This document shows, piece after piece, positions 1-12,159 of a stretch of DNA of 64,000 nucleotides. Below the pieces are notes generated by a model. That model had not been told where the DNA came from and searched no databases. It saw only the letters and a list, made by a program, of their open reading frames with translations. The stretch is from Phanerochaete sordida (Eukaryota; Basidiomycota; Agaricomycetes; Polyporales; Phanerochaetaceae), in assembly GCA_019973155.2 (NCBI GenBank), contig BPQB01000097.1:50817-114816 (forward strand), in the 5' to 3' direction. Position 1 is the stretch's first letter. Each line of letters starts with the position of its first letter. Both the position numbers and the translations under genes were made by a program.

Positions 1-1611
1 ACGCCGGCCCTGGCAGCCTACGAAGGATGATCCCGGGACGCGAGGACTGTCGCGGTTCCTGTTCTTCCCCTTATAAGGATCCTCACACCGACAGACTCAA
101 ACAAACTGGTCTGGCCCCCGCCCTGGCCGCCCCCAGACGCCACCACGCTCGCCCAACCCGGTCGAGAGGGGTCCAGGCTCGCGTCCGATGCCTGTGCGAC
201 AGCGGACACCCCGCAGGCGCCGCCCCTTGTCAGCGAAACTATTCCGCGCTGTTATTACCGCGTATGGACTTTCCCGGCCGCAATTTGTAGTGCGCGTCCG
301 ACAGCCCCCGAACGCAGGTTATCCGGCGCCTGATAGCGCACGCCCATGCCACCTCGCCGCATGCCCTCGCCTGCTCTGCTACCCCTCCTACCCGTCTCTG
401 GCGTCGCGCACACCGCATATGCGTCCCAGCACACCATGCCACCGCCAACGCTGCCCGCAGCGCGCGCACGGACCCCGCGCGCCGCCCAGATAAGCCGCGA
501 TCGCCGCCGCGCCTCGGCTCCCGCGAATTTGTAGTGCACGCTCCGCCCTCCCACGCAGGCCTTGCGTGCGCTGCTCGCACTCCCTGTGGCGCAGGGCCTC
601 GACGGGCCTCCGGATCCGCGGGCCACAGCGGGCAGTCTGGTGTCGCGGCCTGGTGCGTCGCGCTGCCCGCATGTGAACCTTGCCATTGAACATTCGGCCG
701 CGCAGAACATCGAGCTCACCGGATAGCTGGACTCACGGGCCTGATATTCCCCCAACCGAGGCTGCGCTGAGCGACCTTGGGCAGTCGAGCCCCAGCGAAC
801 AGTCACTACGCGGTGCCCGAGTCGATGGCCAAGCTGCCCGGCGGCCTTGTGAGTCGATGGGCCAAAGCAGACCTGCGACGCGGGGGCTCTTTGGCGGGCT
901 GGCATCTACGGCCTTAATGGCGCATAGGCCCGTTCTCGGCTGCGCGGCCTGCGCTGGTCGCCGCAAGTGTCCATTCCGGGGCTGGGATTCCGTACTTGTG
1001 CAACGGCCGAACGGCCGTCGACGTGGATGCGCTTTGCCCTCCCGTGGACGCTGCCAAGCCCGACAGGGACCCAGGCGAGTCGAGTCGTTGCGCTGCCTGC
1101 ATGGCGGGTGTTGTCGTACGGTGCGTGGCGCGCGCGCATCGAGTGCACTCAGCGTGCTTACCCCCAGCAGAGCGCACCGTTCGGGAGGGCCGTTCCCGAG
1201 CGGGCTGGCAGAGGAGGACGAGCGACGCCCCCGCACCCGCGCGCGCGCCCTATATACCCCTCCCCGAGCGTTCTCGCCGCCGCGCGAGCGTGCCTGGCGC
1301 AGGGCGAGCCCGGTGACGAGGCGCGATCGGCGCCGCCCCTGGAGAGCTCGACAGCGTTGTGGCGCAGGCGCGCCCGCACGCGGGGCGGGCTTACGCTGCG
1401 CCGCTGATGGGCGAGGGCGGGCCCGAGCCCAGGCCGCCCGGCGATCATCTGCGTCGTCCCTCGCGTGCCTGCGCATGACGATCCGCGTCCGTGCGAAGCC
1501 TGCCCGCGCCCTGTGTCGCTTCGTTGGTGCTCGAGGCTGCCGAAGCGCGCGCGCACCGGCGATCGCTTCGGGGCCGCGAGACTTGATACGGACACGAGGT
1601 GCGTTGGTCTG
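1..1611. repeat. Long direct repeat, copy 1 (cut by window edge)
   Basis: The sequence from base 1 is nearly identical to 12160 onward and stays alignable to about 1611 (partner end about 13505). This copy has roughly 240 extra bases (about 696-935) that the partner lacks. Short sub-repeats occur inside, for example AATTTGTAGTGC near 285 and 528. A TATA box lies in both copies. The left end is outside the window, so true length and terminal sequences are unknown. It could be a segmental duplication or the ends of a large non-autonomous element; no TG...CA ends or primer-binding site could be checked. About 800 bases to its right (1612-2413) hold nothing I recognise. Confidence 0.8.
1251..1256 (+). 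promoter_or_regulatory. TATA box inside direct repeat copy 1
   Basis: TATATA follows a GC-rich stretch and precedes a C-rich tract. The same arrangement is kept in the partner repeat at 13168-13173, which suggests each repeat carries its own promoter. The downstream transcript is unknown. Confidence 0.4.
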
Positions 1612-4600
1612 TTTGCTCGGTCGTCAGGGCCAGGGGACGAGGAGCGTCGCTGCGTCGTCGGATGCGCGGCGTGGCTGCAAGTGCCCGAGATCGGCAAAGT
1701 GCAGGCAGGCCCTGCCCGGATGTTGATGTCTCCCCCAGACCAGAACATGTAAATGTAGTCTACTGTGCAATTGAATTTTGTTTCGGGCTTCATCTCATTG
1801 CTCTCTGGCACGCAAAGTGTGTCTTTGATTCTATATGGAGGAACGACGGTATCGCCTCTTCCGCAATTTAAGAGGCTGGAAGCGAGCCTATCTTTGATAG
1901 GACATCGAGAACACGCCCGCCTTGGTGGCCGCAGCCGCCCCATTTTCAGAGTAAACCCGAGCCTATGATTATATTGCCTTGGTGTCAACCACATGTATCT
2001 TAGTTAGTGCATCCTATTACATCGTTAGATAAGAACAAATATATTATGAGACGTAGGGTAGAGATGCGCGAGGCTTACAAACCACGTCGTAGCTAGATCT
2101 AGATACTATGTCTACAACGGTATACCAATTTCCAACCTCAAACCTCTCGAAATGTACATAGTAACGCATAGAGCTGCAAATCTACAGATGCAGGTCAGGG
2201 CGACGCAATATGTAATGTTGGGAAAACTTACATGGTCGTGGTAGCCCGCCCGAGGCGTCGAGCGAGCGCCGTCGAGGTCCGGAACGCCGTCGACAAAGGA
2301 CGCGGTGCCTTCGTCGGAGGGTCTGGGGGTGGACGTCGGCGTCGAGGCGTCTGGCGGACGAGTGCGGCGCTGCGCACCGCAGATGCCAAGGCTGGACGGC
2401 GCGGTCTGTAATCCTGCGTCGTAGCTGGTAAGTATAGTGGTAGAATAACGCGCTGAGGCAGGACTCACCACCCATACATGATCCTCGGGGCTCGGAGCGC
2501 GGCCGCGCAGGAGTGAAGACGCCAAGCGGCGAGCGTATCTTGACGGGCTTCGCGTCCGAGAGCGGAGGATGCCGCCGCCGAGCCTGACGGCACGCAGGCA
2601 CAGAGACGACGCGCGGGGCGCGGCGGGGTCTAGCACAGCCAGTACCGAGGGCGGGAGAGGCAGTCTACGTTAGGTAAACCGAGTTCATCAGTAAATCGAC
2701 CTAACGCGCCGAGCCAATGGTAAACTCACCGCTTGTGTACGATCTGGGGCTTCAGCCGCGCCGGCGCTGACTTGGCGAAAGCGCTGCGAAGTCTTCCGGC
2801 GTTCGAGAGCTACGTCGGCGGCGGCGGCGGCTGGTGGAGGTGCGGATCGGCGCCATCGCATCGTGCGAGGCCAGCTGCTTGTTGGGCGATGCGGGGGCGG
2901 CGTCGGCGTCAGCGTAGGTCATGTCGCCGTCACCGCGGAAAGAGGCGTCGGCGGCGAGAGGAGGCATTCGTGAGGGCGAGAAGGGGCGAGGGATGCTGTG
3001 CCGCGGCGGCCATCTGCGGAACGAGAGAAAGCGGGGTGAGAGGGGGATGGAGGGCAAGCGAGAGTCCGGCGCACCTTTTATACCTTTCGCGCAGGGACTC
3101 CGTGGGAGCGTGCGACGCGGACGGCCGCCTAAGGTCACGCGGTTCGCCACGGACGATCCCGGCGGACTCGAGCCGCACCGCTCGTACCATTCTCTCGGCG
3201 TCGACTCGGCAACGCGCCGCGCGCGCGTGTGTTCGAGAGAGCCTCCCGCGCGAAGACGTAGCCGATTATACACGGCCCGCCGAGCTGGATCGCAGCCAGA
3301 GTCAGACCGAAGGGTGCACGAGCAATGAAATTAATTTACTCGCGTAACGACGAGGGCGTCCGCGTCGTCTCGCTTCGTCCGCCTTCGAAGGGCTTGCGGC
3401 ATCCAGAGCGGCCCCGGATCGCACGGTCGACCGCCACGTCACGACGGAGTCTTCTCGCCAGGCTGGCAGCGCACGCGAGAGTACAGCCTGACGTACGGCT
3501 GAATTTCTCTTGCGACGCGCGCCGCCGCGATCACCGTGCCACCGGCACGTCGCTGGTCTGCGCCACAGACTTCGCGCGGGTCGTGCGCCGCTCGCGCCCA
3601 GCGTCCTATTTCCGCAGGTGGATTGCCTTTCGCCCCAGTGGCGGCGGCAGGGAGCGCCGCGGATGAGTAGTCGCTGGGGCGGGCGGGCAGACAGCAGCCC
3701 GCAGAGTGAAGCGACGCTGTACTTCGCCGCGGATTTCGTCGCCTTCGCCGTGGGAGCAGCGAGATCGCCTTCGCGCTCGCTTGGGCCTGCTCGAGCCGAG
3801 CATCTGCGGTGGCATCTGCTAGTCGCAAAGAACACCGATCAGGACGGCTGCAGCAGGGTAAATCCTTGAGTGCGACCAAATTCTCACCTTGAGAGCCAAT
3901 CGGCTGCGCTTTCCTGGTCCCATGCTGTGGCGCACGGCATTCGACGGCCTTCAAGTTCCGTCGTCCCTGCACTGCTCAAAGCGCGGAGATACTAGCTAGA
4001 AGGCCGCGGTGAGTCAATCGGCTGACACACGAAGCGGATAGCGTACCTCGTGAGGGCCGTGACAGACCGCACCCGCACGTTCCGCGCAGTGTGGCGCTGC
4101 ATGTCGCGACAGTCTAAGCGGCGCGAGGTGAGCCGATCAAGCTCGTGCGAGGGACGGATATCGGGAATTTGCACTCACCGGTCCCTTGATGTGCACACAC
4201 GCGGCGCAGCACCTCGCGTAGCGTTCCAGGTCACGTCAAGCTGGACCGCCTCCGTCGAGAAGCGTGAATTGTGGCACAAAGATGCGCCGCTCGCTTCGCG
4301 TCGTCAAACGAACACCGCGGCGGGGAGCTTCGAAATCCACCACAAGAGAAGTCAGCCGACGGATTGTGGTGCGTGACAGCTTGACGCACTTACGAGATGG
4401 TCATAGAGCGAGCGTCGCTCGTTCGTCTTGGTGTCAGCGCCGCGCAAGGCGTACCGCAGCGCTCGCGCGACGTCTAGCACCGGGCAGCTCGTGCCCGCGT
4501 GCGAATCGACGAAGTGCGCCTGTCAGGCGATGAATTGCGTCAGTCGGCCAGGAATTGCCCAGAATATCGACCCACGAACCGATCGGCTGGAATCCAAGGT

Positions 4601-7600
4601 ACGGAACGCCCAGCAGGAGCGGCAATATGTCCGCCCGTCCGTTACGCGGATATGTCAACGCGCTGCTGGCGGAACTGAGAGCAATCGTCCCGGGCGAGGT
4701 CTTCCCGACGCCGCGGCTGTATTCGCACCTCTGCGTGCTGTAAAATCGGGCCTCAGACGTGTCGAATGTTTCCGAGAACGCTATCTTACCCTGAGCCCGC
4801 GTGTCGCACTGCCAGCGGGACCGCCGTTCGTGGTCTGACTGATGGCGTGGCGAATGCATCTGTGTGAGGATGTGATTGCACGACGAGTAAATCATGACAT
4901 ACCTGCTTTAAGCGGCGACGGCATTGCTCTGCGGCTGCCCGGAAGGCATGTGAGCCGTCTCCCAGTCCTCGCGCCAGCCGCGCCCGCCGTGCTACATCGA
5001 CGACGCATCAACTTGTGCGGATCTCTCGATTGAAGCCAGTCGTAAACTTACCTCGCCCAATTGCTCGCGCGGCGTAGCAAGTTCCCTGCACGTTCTCGCG
5101 TTGGCGGAGCCGCTTCACGTCGAAGCGGTCGTCGTGGGAAGGCTGTCGTACCTCAGCTCGCCTGTGAGCAGCCGACAATCAACGCGCGTACCTTCGGGCG
5201 CGGACGTTTCTCACGCCGCTCGCGCCGGGCTAGCCTCTCGCTTGTGCATTGCGTACGCGCAGACTCGGAGTGCTGCGGTCGAGCGGTCGCCCCACGAGCT
5301 GGTTTTCCAGTGAATTCACGCTGTGCTATTCCTGATCAGCGTTCGCAAACAGATAGCGGGAACAAAAGAAAAGCTCACCTCTCGTAGATCGCAGCATCGA
5401 CTTGGACGCGCGGCCTCGCTTCGAGTCCTGCCGCCGCGCGGCCTGCGCCGTGGGTGCCGCTCTGCGCCGCATCACCGCCCTCAATCTGCCTTGTGTGCGT
5501 CTCGCCGCAGCTCGCCTATGTTTGCCGACGTTCGCTCGCCAGAGAGTGACGCGGGACTTGGTGGTTCGAGTCGAAGTTCAGGGACGGGCGTGCACGCGTG
5601 ATCTCCGATAGCCTCGCCTACCCGATATGGAGCCTCGGCTTCGTGGCGCTCGGCGCCCGACGCAGCCCCGACTCGCGAGCGAAGCGAAGCCGAGCACAGA
5701 CGCTCGGTTGCGGTCTCCAGGGCGAGCCGGCAATCCAGTCGGCTGCGGTGAGTAAAATGGGCCCATCGGAGATTTACGGTACGCGAGTCTCTGCCCGAGA
5801 TCTCGGTGCAGGCGGCCTCACCAGACTTCTGGGACGCCAGTCTCGGTGCCGCTTGCCCGGACTCGCGAGCGCGGTCGTCGGCTAAGGTGCGCGCAAGATG
5901 CGGGCGGCAAGTTTGTGGCGGCCCACTCCATGCGGGGCGAGTCGTCCAGGTGCTGGGCGGTCATGTATCGCGGACGCCGAGTGTTTCCTGCCGGTCGCCG
6001 CCTTTTTCCCTGAGTGGCGGCACGCTGTTCGATTTGCAGTACCTTGCAGCCAATCAACGCTGGGCGGGACTGTACCGCGTCTGTTACTAGCCGAGAGCGC
6101 CAGGGGGATGTTATTACGAGTGCGAGATCCGTGTGCTTCTCGCCTCACGTTGTGCAAAATACTCCTGCGAGTGATCGTTGCTGGGAAACTGCGGACACGC
6201 TCCTGTGGCATCGGCTATCCTGGCAGCTCGGCGACGTCGCCTGAATTTACCCTGTTCGCGGGACACTGGGACGGACCCGCAGCGACCCTCGATGCACGTA
6301 ATAGCGGCGTAGCACTCGCATGCTCGCAAAGGTTCTTCCGCTCCGGACGCTTCTTGCGTCGTGCGGTTTGAACCATATCTGTCGCATAATATGTCAGGGT
6401 ACGGTATGTATAACGGCCGTGGAAGGAAGTGCAAATCACACGACAAGTGCACTGTGAGAATCATACTAGAAATGATAATCAGACGGAGAGGACAGACGAA
6501 GCGGATTATACACATGAAATATGAACGCGGAGGAGACAGACAAGCTGCATCAAAGAAGCACAGAAGCACAGACAACGTGATATCGAAGAGGAAGGACAGA
6601 CGAAGCGGTGGTATGCGAATGGCCGACGCACTCTTAGTCTTGGCGAGCGTGACCTCTCGCTTGTCTGAAGGTAGGGATGGGGAGTGGTACGGCCTGCGGA
6701 GTTTAGACCAACGAGTGCGAGGGCGAGTATGTAGCCTACCCTCGCCGCTTAGTAGCGGGCATGAACGCCGCGAACGGCGGCGGCAAGGGTACCGAACCCA
6801 AACGAGAGCCCGCAACGCGAGTCACTTCGCGGCGAGCGGAAGCGGATGAGAAGTGCCTGATCAGCCCCGGACACGTCATGATTTGATACACGCACTGTTT
6901 CACTTTGCGGGAGATGCGCAGAGACGGCGACTTGCGTGCAGCTTGCACGGAGGTAGCAAGACGCCGATGGCGCCACGCACGCTACGAGGCTGGAGAATTA
7001 GGCAGCATGTGAAGTACGGAGGACGACGAGGGACTTACGAATTGCCTGCACCTCGGGACAATGCCGTCGCCGCGGACGGATCGCTCCAAAAGAGAAAGCT
7101 CAGCGCTGCGACACTCGCTCGGAAGCGCGGCTGGCAGACTTCTCGTGGACGAGCCGAGGGAATCGTAGCCCGCTCATCGCGCGGAGCAGACATGGGCGGC
7201 GGCGGACGTGACCTCGAGAGCTGGCACTGCGGTGCAGCGTTCTTTACTCCTCGTACGAATGTATCAAATCTATAGAGAAGATGAGGAGTTTAGGCTGAAA
7301 CAGAGAGTGAGTAAGGCAAAGCGTACACGGAGGGTCGCAGCTCACCTTCAAGGTTAATGTGTGGCGCAACCGCGCGGCTGGTGTCATTCGCGTAATCCAG
7401 GCCTGCCCACGACGCGTTGCCTCACACCATCCAACGGCGTGCCGTATCAGGCATAGCTTTTCGTGAGGTTACGCGACGTCGAGGGGCGTGCGTTCGACCG
7501 CCGTTGCAGGTGCCGGCCTCTCGTTCGCGTGCGCAGGCGCGCCCGTTCGAGCGAGAGCTCCCCGTATACCGCCCAAATTGAGTCGTCCTATGGACAAGGT

Positions 7601-8013
7601 CGGCGCAGTTGTCAGTCGAAGGACGGAAGGGCCAAAGGACTGGAAGTGCGCGTACCTCCCGGGAATGGCACCTCCGCCCTCTACTTCGTCGGAGCAATCT
7701 CGATGAGCAACGCGCCGCGTCGAATAGAGGCTCGTACCGCAGTCGTGGGCCGGTGCGAACTCAAGCTGCGCCCGCTCGGTCGGCAACGTCGTCCAATAAC
7801 ATTCGGACCGCGTGCCCGCTGGCCAATCGCAGCTGCGCCTCGCGACGGCACGACGCCAAGGTGCGCGCACCTGTCTGAATCGGGGCGACCTGTCAGCGCG
7901 ATGGCACCTGCAAAATCGAGGAATTCGTGAGCTGCGCGCCCCCGCACCTCCCAAACACGGCAGAGTCGGTCGTCGCACACAGTCGCGGCACGCTGCAAAG
8001 TCGCCGAAGCGTG

Positions 8014-8019
8014 TATATA
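8014..8019 (+). promoter_or_regulatory. TATA box of the 8.05 kb gene
   Basis: TATATA lies about 34 bases upstream of the ATG at 8053, in an otherwise GC-rich context, and supports the choice of that start. Confidence 0.55.
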
Positions 8020-8052
8020 GCCCCGGGCACGCGCCTACTGCGCTCTACAGAC

Positions 8053-8750
8053 ATGCGCACCCAGTTCATCACCTTCGCCCAAGCCCTCGACATCGACCGC
8101 GAGTGCGCCGCGGACCGCGCGGCGGCGCTGCAGCAGCTGCAGAAGCGCACCGTGCTGCCGAGGATCAACAAAGGTCGGTGTCTTCTCGTCGTCGTGCGCG
8201 ATGGCGCGCTGACGTGCTTGGTCCGCGCAGGCTCGAACGCGTACGCGAGCATCCTAGAGCGGCGCGGGGTGCTTAAGCGTCGCATCGAGCGTGCACTGCG
8301 TGAGTCACTCACCGTCCTCCGCCCGCCGCCCTTCGCTGACGCCGCGCCACAGGGAAGACGAGCGGCCGGGCGGACGCGCGCATGGTCTACACGCACACCG
8401 ACCACGGCTCGCTCCGGCTCTCGCTGCGGTACCGCGTCAAGCTCGTCGGCTGGCCCGCCGACGTCGTCTTCGACAGCCCGGGGCGCATCGGGCGCGCGGA
8501 CGTGCTCGCGCGGCTCGTCGCCGGCTGGCGCGCGCGCACGATCCGCTTCGCGCGCCTCTCGTGGGCCGAGCTCGTGCAGCTCGCGCGCCGCGAGTGCCTC
8601 CACGTGCGCGAGCTCGCGATGCGGCCGCTCCGCGTCGACACCGGCAAGCGGCCGCGCCGCCGGTGGCTCACGCGCTCGAAGCGCATCGGCGCGCGCAAGC
8701 CCGACGTCACGAGCTTCCGGCTCATGAAGCACAAGGAGGACTGGATCTAG
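8053..8750 (+). CDS. Small basic hypothetical protein (3 exons)
   Basis: Exons 8053-8173, 8231-8299 and 8353-8750 join in frame to 195 residues. Intron 1 has a weak GTCGGT donor and a CGCAG acceptor; intron 2 has GTGAGT with a CACAG acceptor. The start follows a TATA box at 8014. The protein is charged. The N-terminus looks helical (FITFAQALDIDREC). The C-terminal half contains WAELVQLARRECLHVRELAM and a basic stretch KRPRRRWLTRSKRIGARKPD that could be a nuclear targeting or nucleic-acid-binding patch. No catalytic motif, signal peptide or membrane segment is visible, and I recognise no family. It stands alone on the plus strand inside the intron-dense block, and codon use is extremely GC3-biased. 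Existence is fairly well supported by the splice phases; function is unknown. Confidence 0.65.
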
Positions 8751-9271
8751 GGTGGTCAGCGCGGGCGTCGGGGCAGCGGTCGGAGCGTCGGCGACGGGGG
8801 ACGTACGTTTTTGGTTGCCGCGATAGAGCGCGCGGCGGTAGAGATTTGGCGTGCGAAATACGAGCTTGTTGACTCGATCTCGTGACTGCGCGTGTTTCGT
8901 GAGCCGTCGAGTAGCGTCGCATCACGACCAGGCGCAAGCGGCGCCGGGAGCGCAGACGCTGGGCCGAGCGCGAGATCGAAATTTTGAGGTGCTCCGGTCG
9001 CGTAAGTCGCCGCTAGCTGGTCCGATGCTCTGGTTCCGCGGTCGTCTGGACGCGGGCAGTAACGGGCTCGTCGTTTGCCTCCGTCCCACCACCACGCCCT
9101 TTGCGTCGTCGTCGCCGCGTTCGGTGTCCATTCCTGACGGCCGTCGTGCCGGTCGTCCTCCTCGCGCACCCGCACGTCGTCGTCTCTTGAGCTCCTCGCA
9201 CGTCGTCCTGGGGTCTCCGTTCGTGCCACCTTGGAGCGCGGCGCCCTCGCCGACGATTAGCCTAGATTGCG

Positions 9272-10071
9272 CTACACAACAACGCCAGTGAGTCCCAATC
9301 TCTCGTGCAAAGCCCGTCTCGTGCTCACCGTTGGCAGCCCGACGCCGTCCACGCTCGGCTGAACCCGTCCGTCTCCACCTCGCAGCCAGCGTCGACCGCC
9401 CTGAACGTCGGAATCGCGCGCGCGCACGCCGTCGACTGCGGCCCAAGACACCGTCCCGACGGCTCGAAAACGCGCGGGCCGCTCTGTCACCCGGGGCATT
9501 CGTCCGGCACAGCCCGTGCACGACGCCCTTGAAGTGCCGACCACGGCGTCGCGCCGCGGGCTGCACACATCGCCGACGGCCACGGCGCGCCTCTGCGCCT
9601 TCGTGGTGCTCGCGCGCCGTCCTGGCGCTACGCCGGTCCGCGTCCTCGTCGTCGCGGAGCGCGCCGCTCTCGTCGTTGTGGAGCGTCGTTCGGGCTGCAC
9701 GACGAGGCCGGTAAGTCCCAGTCTCTCGCACATCCACACTCTCGTGCTCACCGTCCGCCCCCAGGCCTCGTCCACGCTCCCCGGCGGCACGCCCGCCGCG
9801 GTCCTCGGACGCCTGCACCGCGCCGCCGCCGCCGCGCGACACGCACCGCGCGATCCTCGCCCGGAATTTCGACCGCGGATTTCGCCGTCCCGCGACCAGG
9901 GCACCGCGCGGCAGAGGTTAGCCGTCGCCAGCGGCGCGCGTCGGCCCCTCGTCCCTTGCCTGCGTTCCCGCCGTCGTGGAGCGTTGCGCCCGACGACGCC
10001 GGGCACCGTCCGCGCTGCACGACGAAGCCGGTCAGCGCACACGTCTCCAACGCCGGCGAGAGCGTGCTCAC
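9272..10071 (-). repeat. Tandem array whose units each carry a 57-nt intron
   Basis: Three units are arrayed. Each has a minus-strand intron of exactly 57 nt (10015-10071, 9695-9751, 9272-9328) with donor GTGAGCACG, a CTGACC, CTTACC or CTCACT branch site and a TGCAG or TGTAG acceptor. The exonic spacers are 263 nt (9752-10014) and 366 nt (9329-9694) and share blocks around the splice sites. Equal intron length and conserved splice signals suggest duplication of an exon-intron unit under some splicing constraint. Confidence 0.6.
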
Positions 10072-12159
10072 CGTGTGCCCCCAGACACCGCCGGCGCCCG
10101 CGTCGACCACCCCAAAACGCCTCGAACGCGGCCTCGCGCCGCACGACACGCACGGCGCCGCCCTCGGCCGCAATTCCGACGACGGATTCCGACGTCCCGC
10201 GAACAGGGCGCTGCGGGCCGCAGACGTCGACGGCGGCCGCGCGTCGTGGTGTCTTGCGGGCCGCGCCCCGCGTGCTGCTGCCTCGCGCCCGCGCACGTCG
10301 TCGCAGCGAGCCCCGCGCGCCGTCCTGGTCTTCGCCGCGAGGTCCCGTCTTCCGCTTCCCGGGCCGCCGCTGCGCGCGGGCGGCGTCCCGTGCTGTCGAC
10401 GTGCGCGAGGGCCGCCGCCATGTATCGCCGTCCGCCGAGGCGGGGCTGCGCGCCGTCGTCGAGTAGAGCATTCGCCGCCCCGCGGCCGGGCGGCGCGCGC
10501 CCTTCTGCGCCCGCGGCGGCGCAGTGCTGGCGCCGTATGCCGCTGTCCGCCGGCGTAGACGGGGAGCGCAGCGCGGCCGCCTGGACGCATCGACGCCGCG
10601 CGAGCCGGCCGTCTGCGTCGCCGCGGCGCACGTCGTCCGCGTGCTTCGACGCCCCGCGGGCGTGTCTTCGTCGCGCGGACGTCTGTCGGCCCTGCGCCGT
10701 CGCGAACGCCGTTGTCTTGGCAGTTTCGACGCCCCGCGCGCCGATTCGATTTTCTGGCGTCCCGCGGCGCGGACGGCGCAGGGCGCGGGTTCGGCGCGTT
10801 CGTGAGCGTGCGCGGCGGGGCGCTGCGTGCGCCGCGGCGGTGCCTGCGCCTTGCGCACAAGTGCGCGTGGGCGCTAACGGCGGTGGTGCGCTCGGCGGCG
10901 TGGAGAACGCTGCCAAGGCGGCGCGGCGGTTCTGGTGAGCCTTCTGAGGGTTTGTGGTGTCGCGTGCGGCGTGCTGACGCCTTCTGCGAGTGCGCAGAGC
11001 GCAGGAAGCGCGTCGAGCGGCGGATGCTGCCGCGCTGCTTGTGCTTCGAGGAGGGCGTTGCGGCGTCGAGGAACGCACGGGGGCGAGAGCGGAAGTGCAG
11101 CGACACTACGCCAGGTGAGATTTGAGCGCCCCACTGCTGCTGAAACTCGACATACTCACCTTTTCCACGGGAGACCATCTCCTGCTGCAGCTCGAGATCA
11201 TCCCGCGCGACCAAAGCGACCTCCCGCGCGTGGAGAGGCACCACGGGCTGTGCGTCACCCGCAATAGCGAGAGACTCGAGGGCGACGTGAGGGAGATAGG
11301 GCGGAAGGGCGGAGGTGTTCGATGTTCGGCGTGCGCGCGCGCGGACGCGTCATGCCCGGGGTGCGAGGGACACCCTGCGCGCGAGAATGAAGGTCAGTGA
11401 GTAGACAGAAGGCGGCAGACGCAGCGCACCATCGTGGTGTGCGTGACAGCACGCGACCGGGCGCATACAGCGGAAGCGCGGGAGCCGGGCACGCGGTGTT
11501 GAACGCGCAAAGCGGGGAGAGCCGTCCTGGGCAGAGGGCGACGAGAAGCGCGTGGTGGCGCGGCTGGAGCGATGGAACGGGCGTGTTGGAGGCGTCGTTG
11601 GGTCTGCCAGGGCGGAGGGCGTGCGGGAGCGGACTGTGGGCGTGGGCACGAGCTGGAGCTGGAGAGCGAGACAGCGCACGCGCGAGGGACGCCACCATCA
11701 GCGCGAGGCGACCGAGGCAGCGGCACCGGCCAGGTCCCTGCCAAATCTTCGTCCCAGAGTCGTGTTTGTAGGTCGCCAGATACACCGCGTCACCGGCAAC
11801 CTCTGCCCGGCGCTTCCGGGGTCACGTGAGTGGCGTCAAACGCGAACGCGCGCGCGTCCATGGCCAGGTCGTCGAGGGAGCGACGGTCTGGAATCGGAGG
11901 GCGTTGGGGGGTGGAGTGGTGGAGAGCCAGGCCAGAGAATCGATTTTATCGTCCCAAGCCTTTTGATGGGCCTCTAATACAAATTCACGCCTACACATGA
12001 ACTCAATCCGGATCCCCCTTCCGACACGTCGCTCGGCCTCGCGGATTGCCCTCAGCGACGCCCACAGATTTCACAAGGCTTGCCAAGGCCCTCGCCAGGG
12101 CACCGCAGTCGTCGCCAGCGGCACCGGCAGACGCAAGGATAATGCGGATTGGCATTGGA

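Larger units (their letters stand above)
2414..11159 (-). other. Intron-dense GC-rich region, minus strand, no recognised protein
   Basis: Read on the minus strand, this stretch contains many short introns with good donor, branch and acceptor sites: 2414-2468 (55 nt), 3848-3887, 3996-4046, 4114-4178, 4860-4902, 6990-7038, 7295-7345 (GTGAGC ... TTACTCAC ... TTTCAG), 9272-9328, 9695-9751, 10015-10071 and 11106-11159. The sequence between them is open in several frames but gives only arginine/alanine-rich translations with no domain I know, as expected from very high GC. The donor GTGAGT and branch CTCACC are near complements, so some could be read on the plus strand; the acceptors (CAG/TAG) favour minus. 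A long spliced non-coding transcript, or a decayed multi-exon gene, are both possible. 11160-12159 shows nothing further. Confidence 0.4.

Noticed and set aside
680..1726. Open frame of about 350 codons in the direct repeat
   Set aside because: Not conserved in the partner repeat, where an indel changes it; composition is that of GC-rich noise.
6114..6815. Minus-strand frame with a hydrophobic stretch
   Set aside because: The hydrophobic part comes from translating an A/G-rich tract; no plausible start or homologous motif.
9272..10858. Open frame of over 500 codons on the minus strand
   Set aside because: Arginine/alanine-rich and also open in other frames; it reads through three consensus introns and has no domain. 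Long frames are expected at this GC content.
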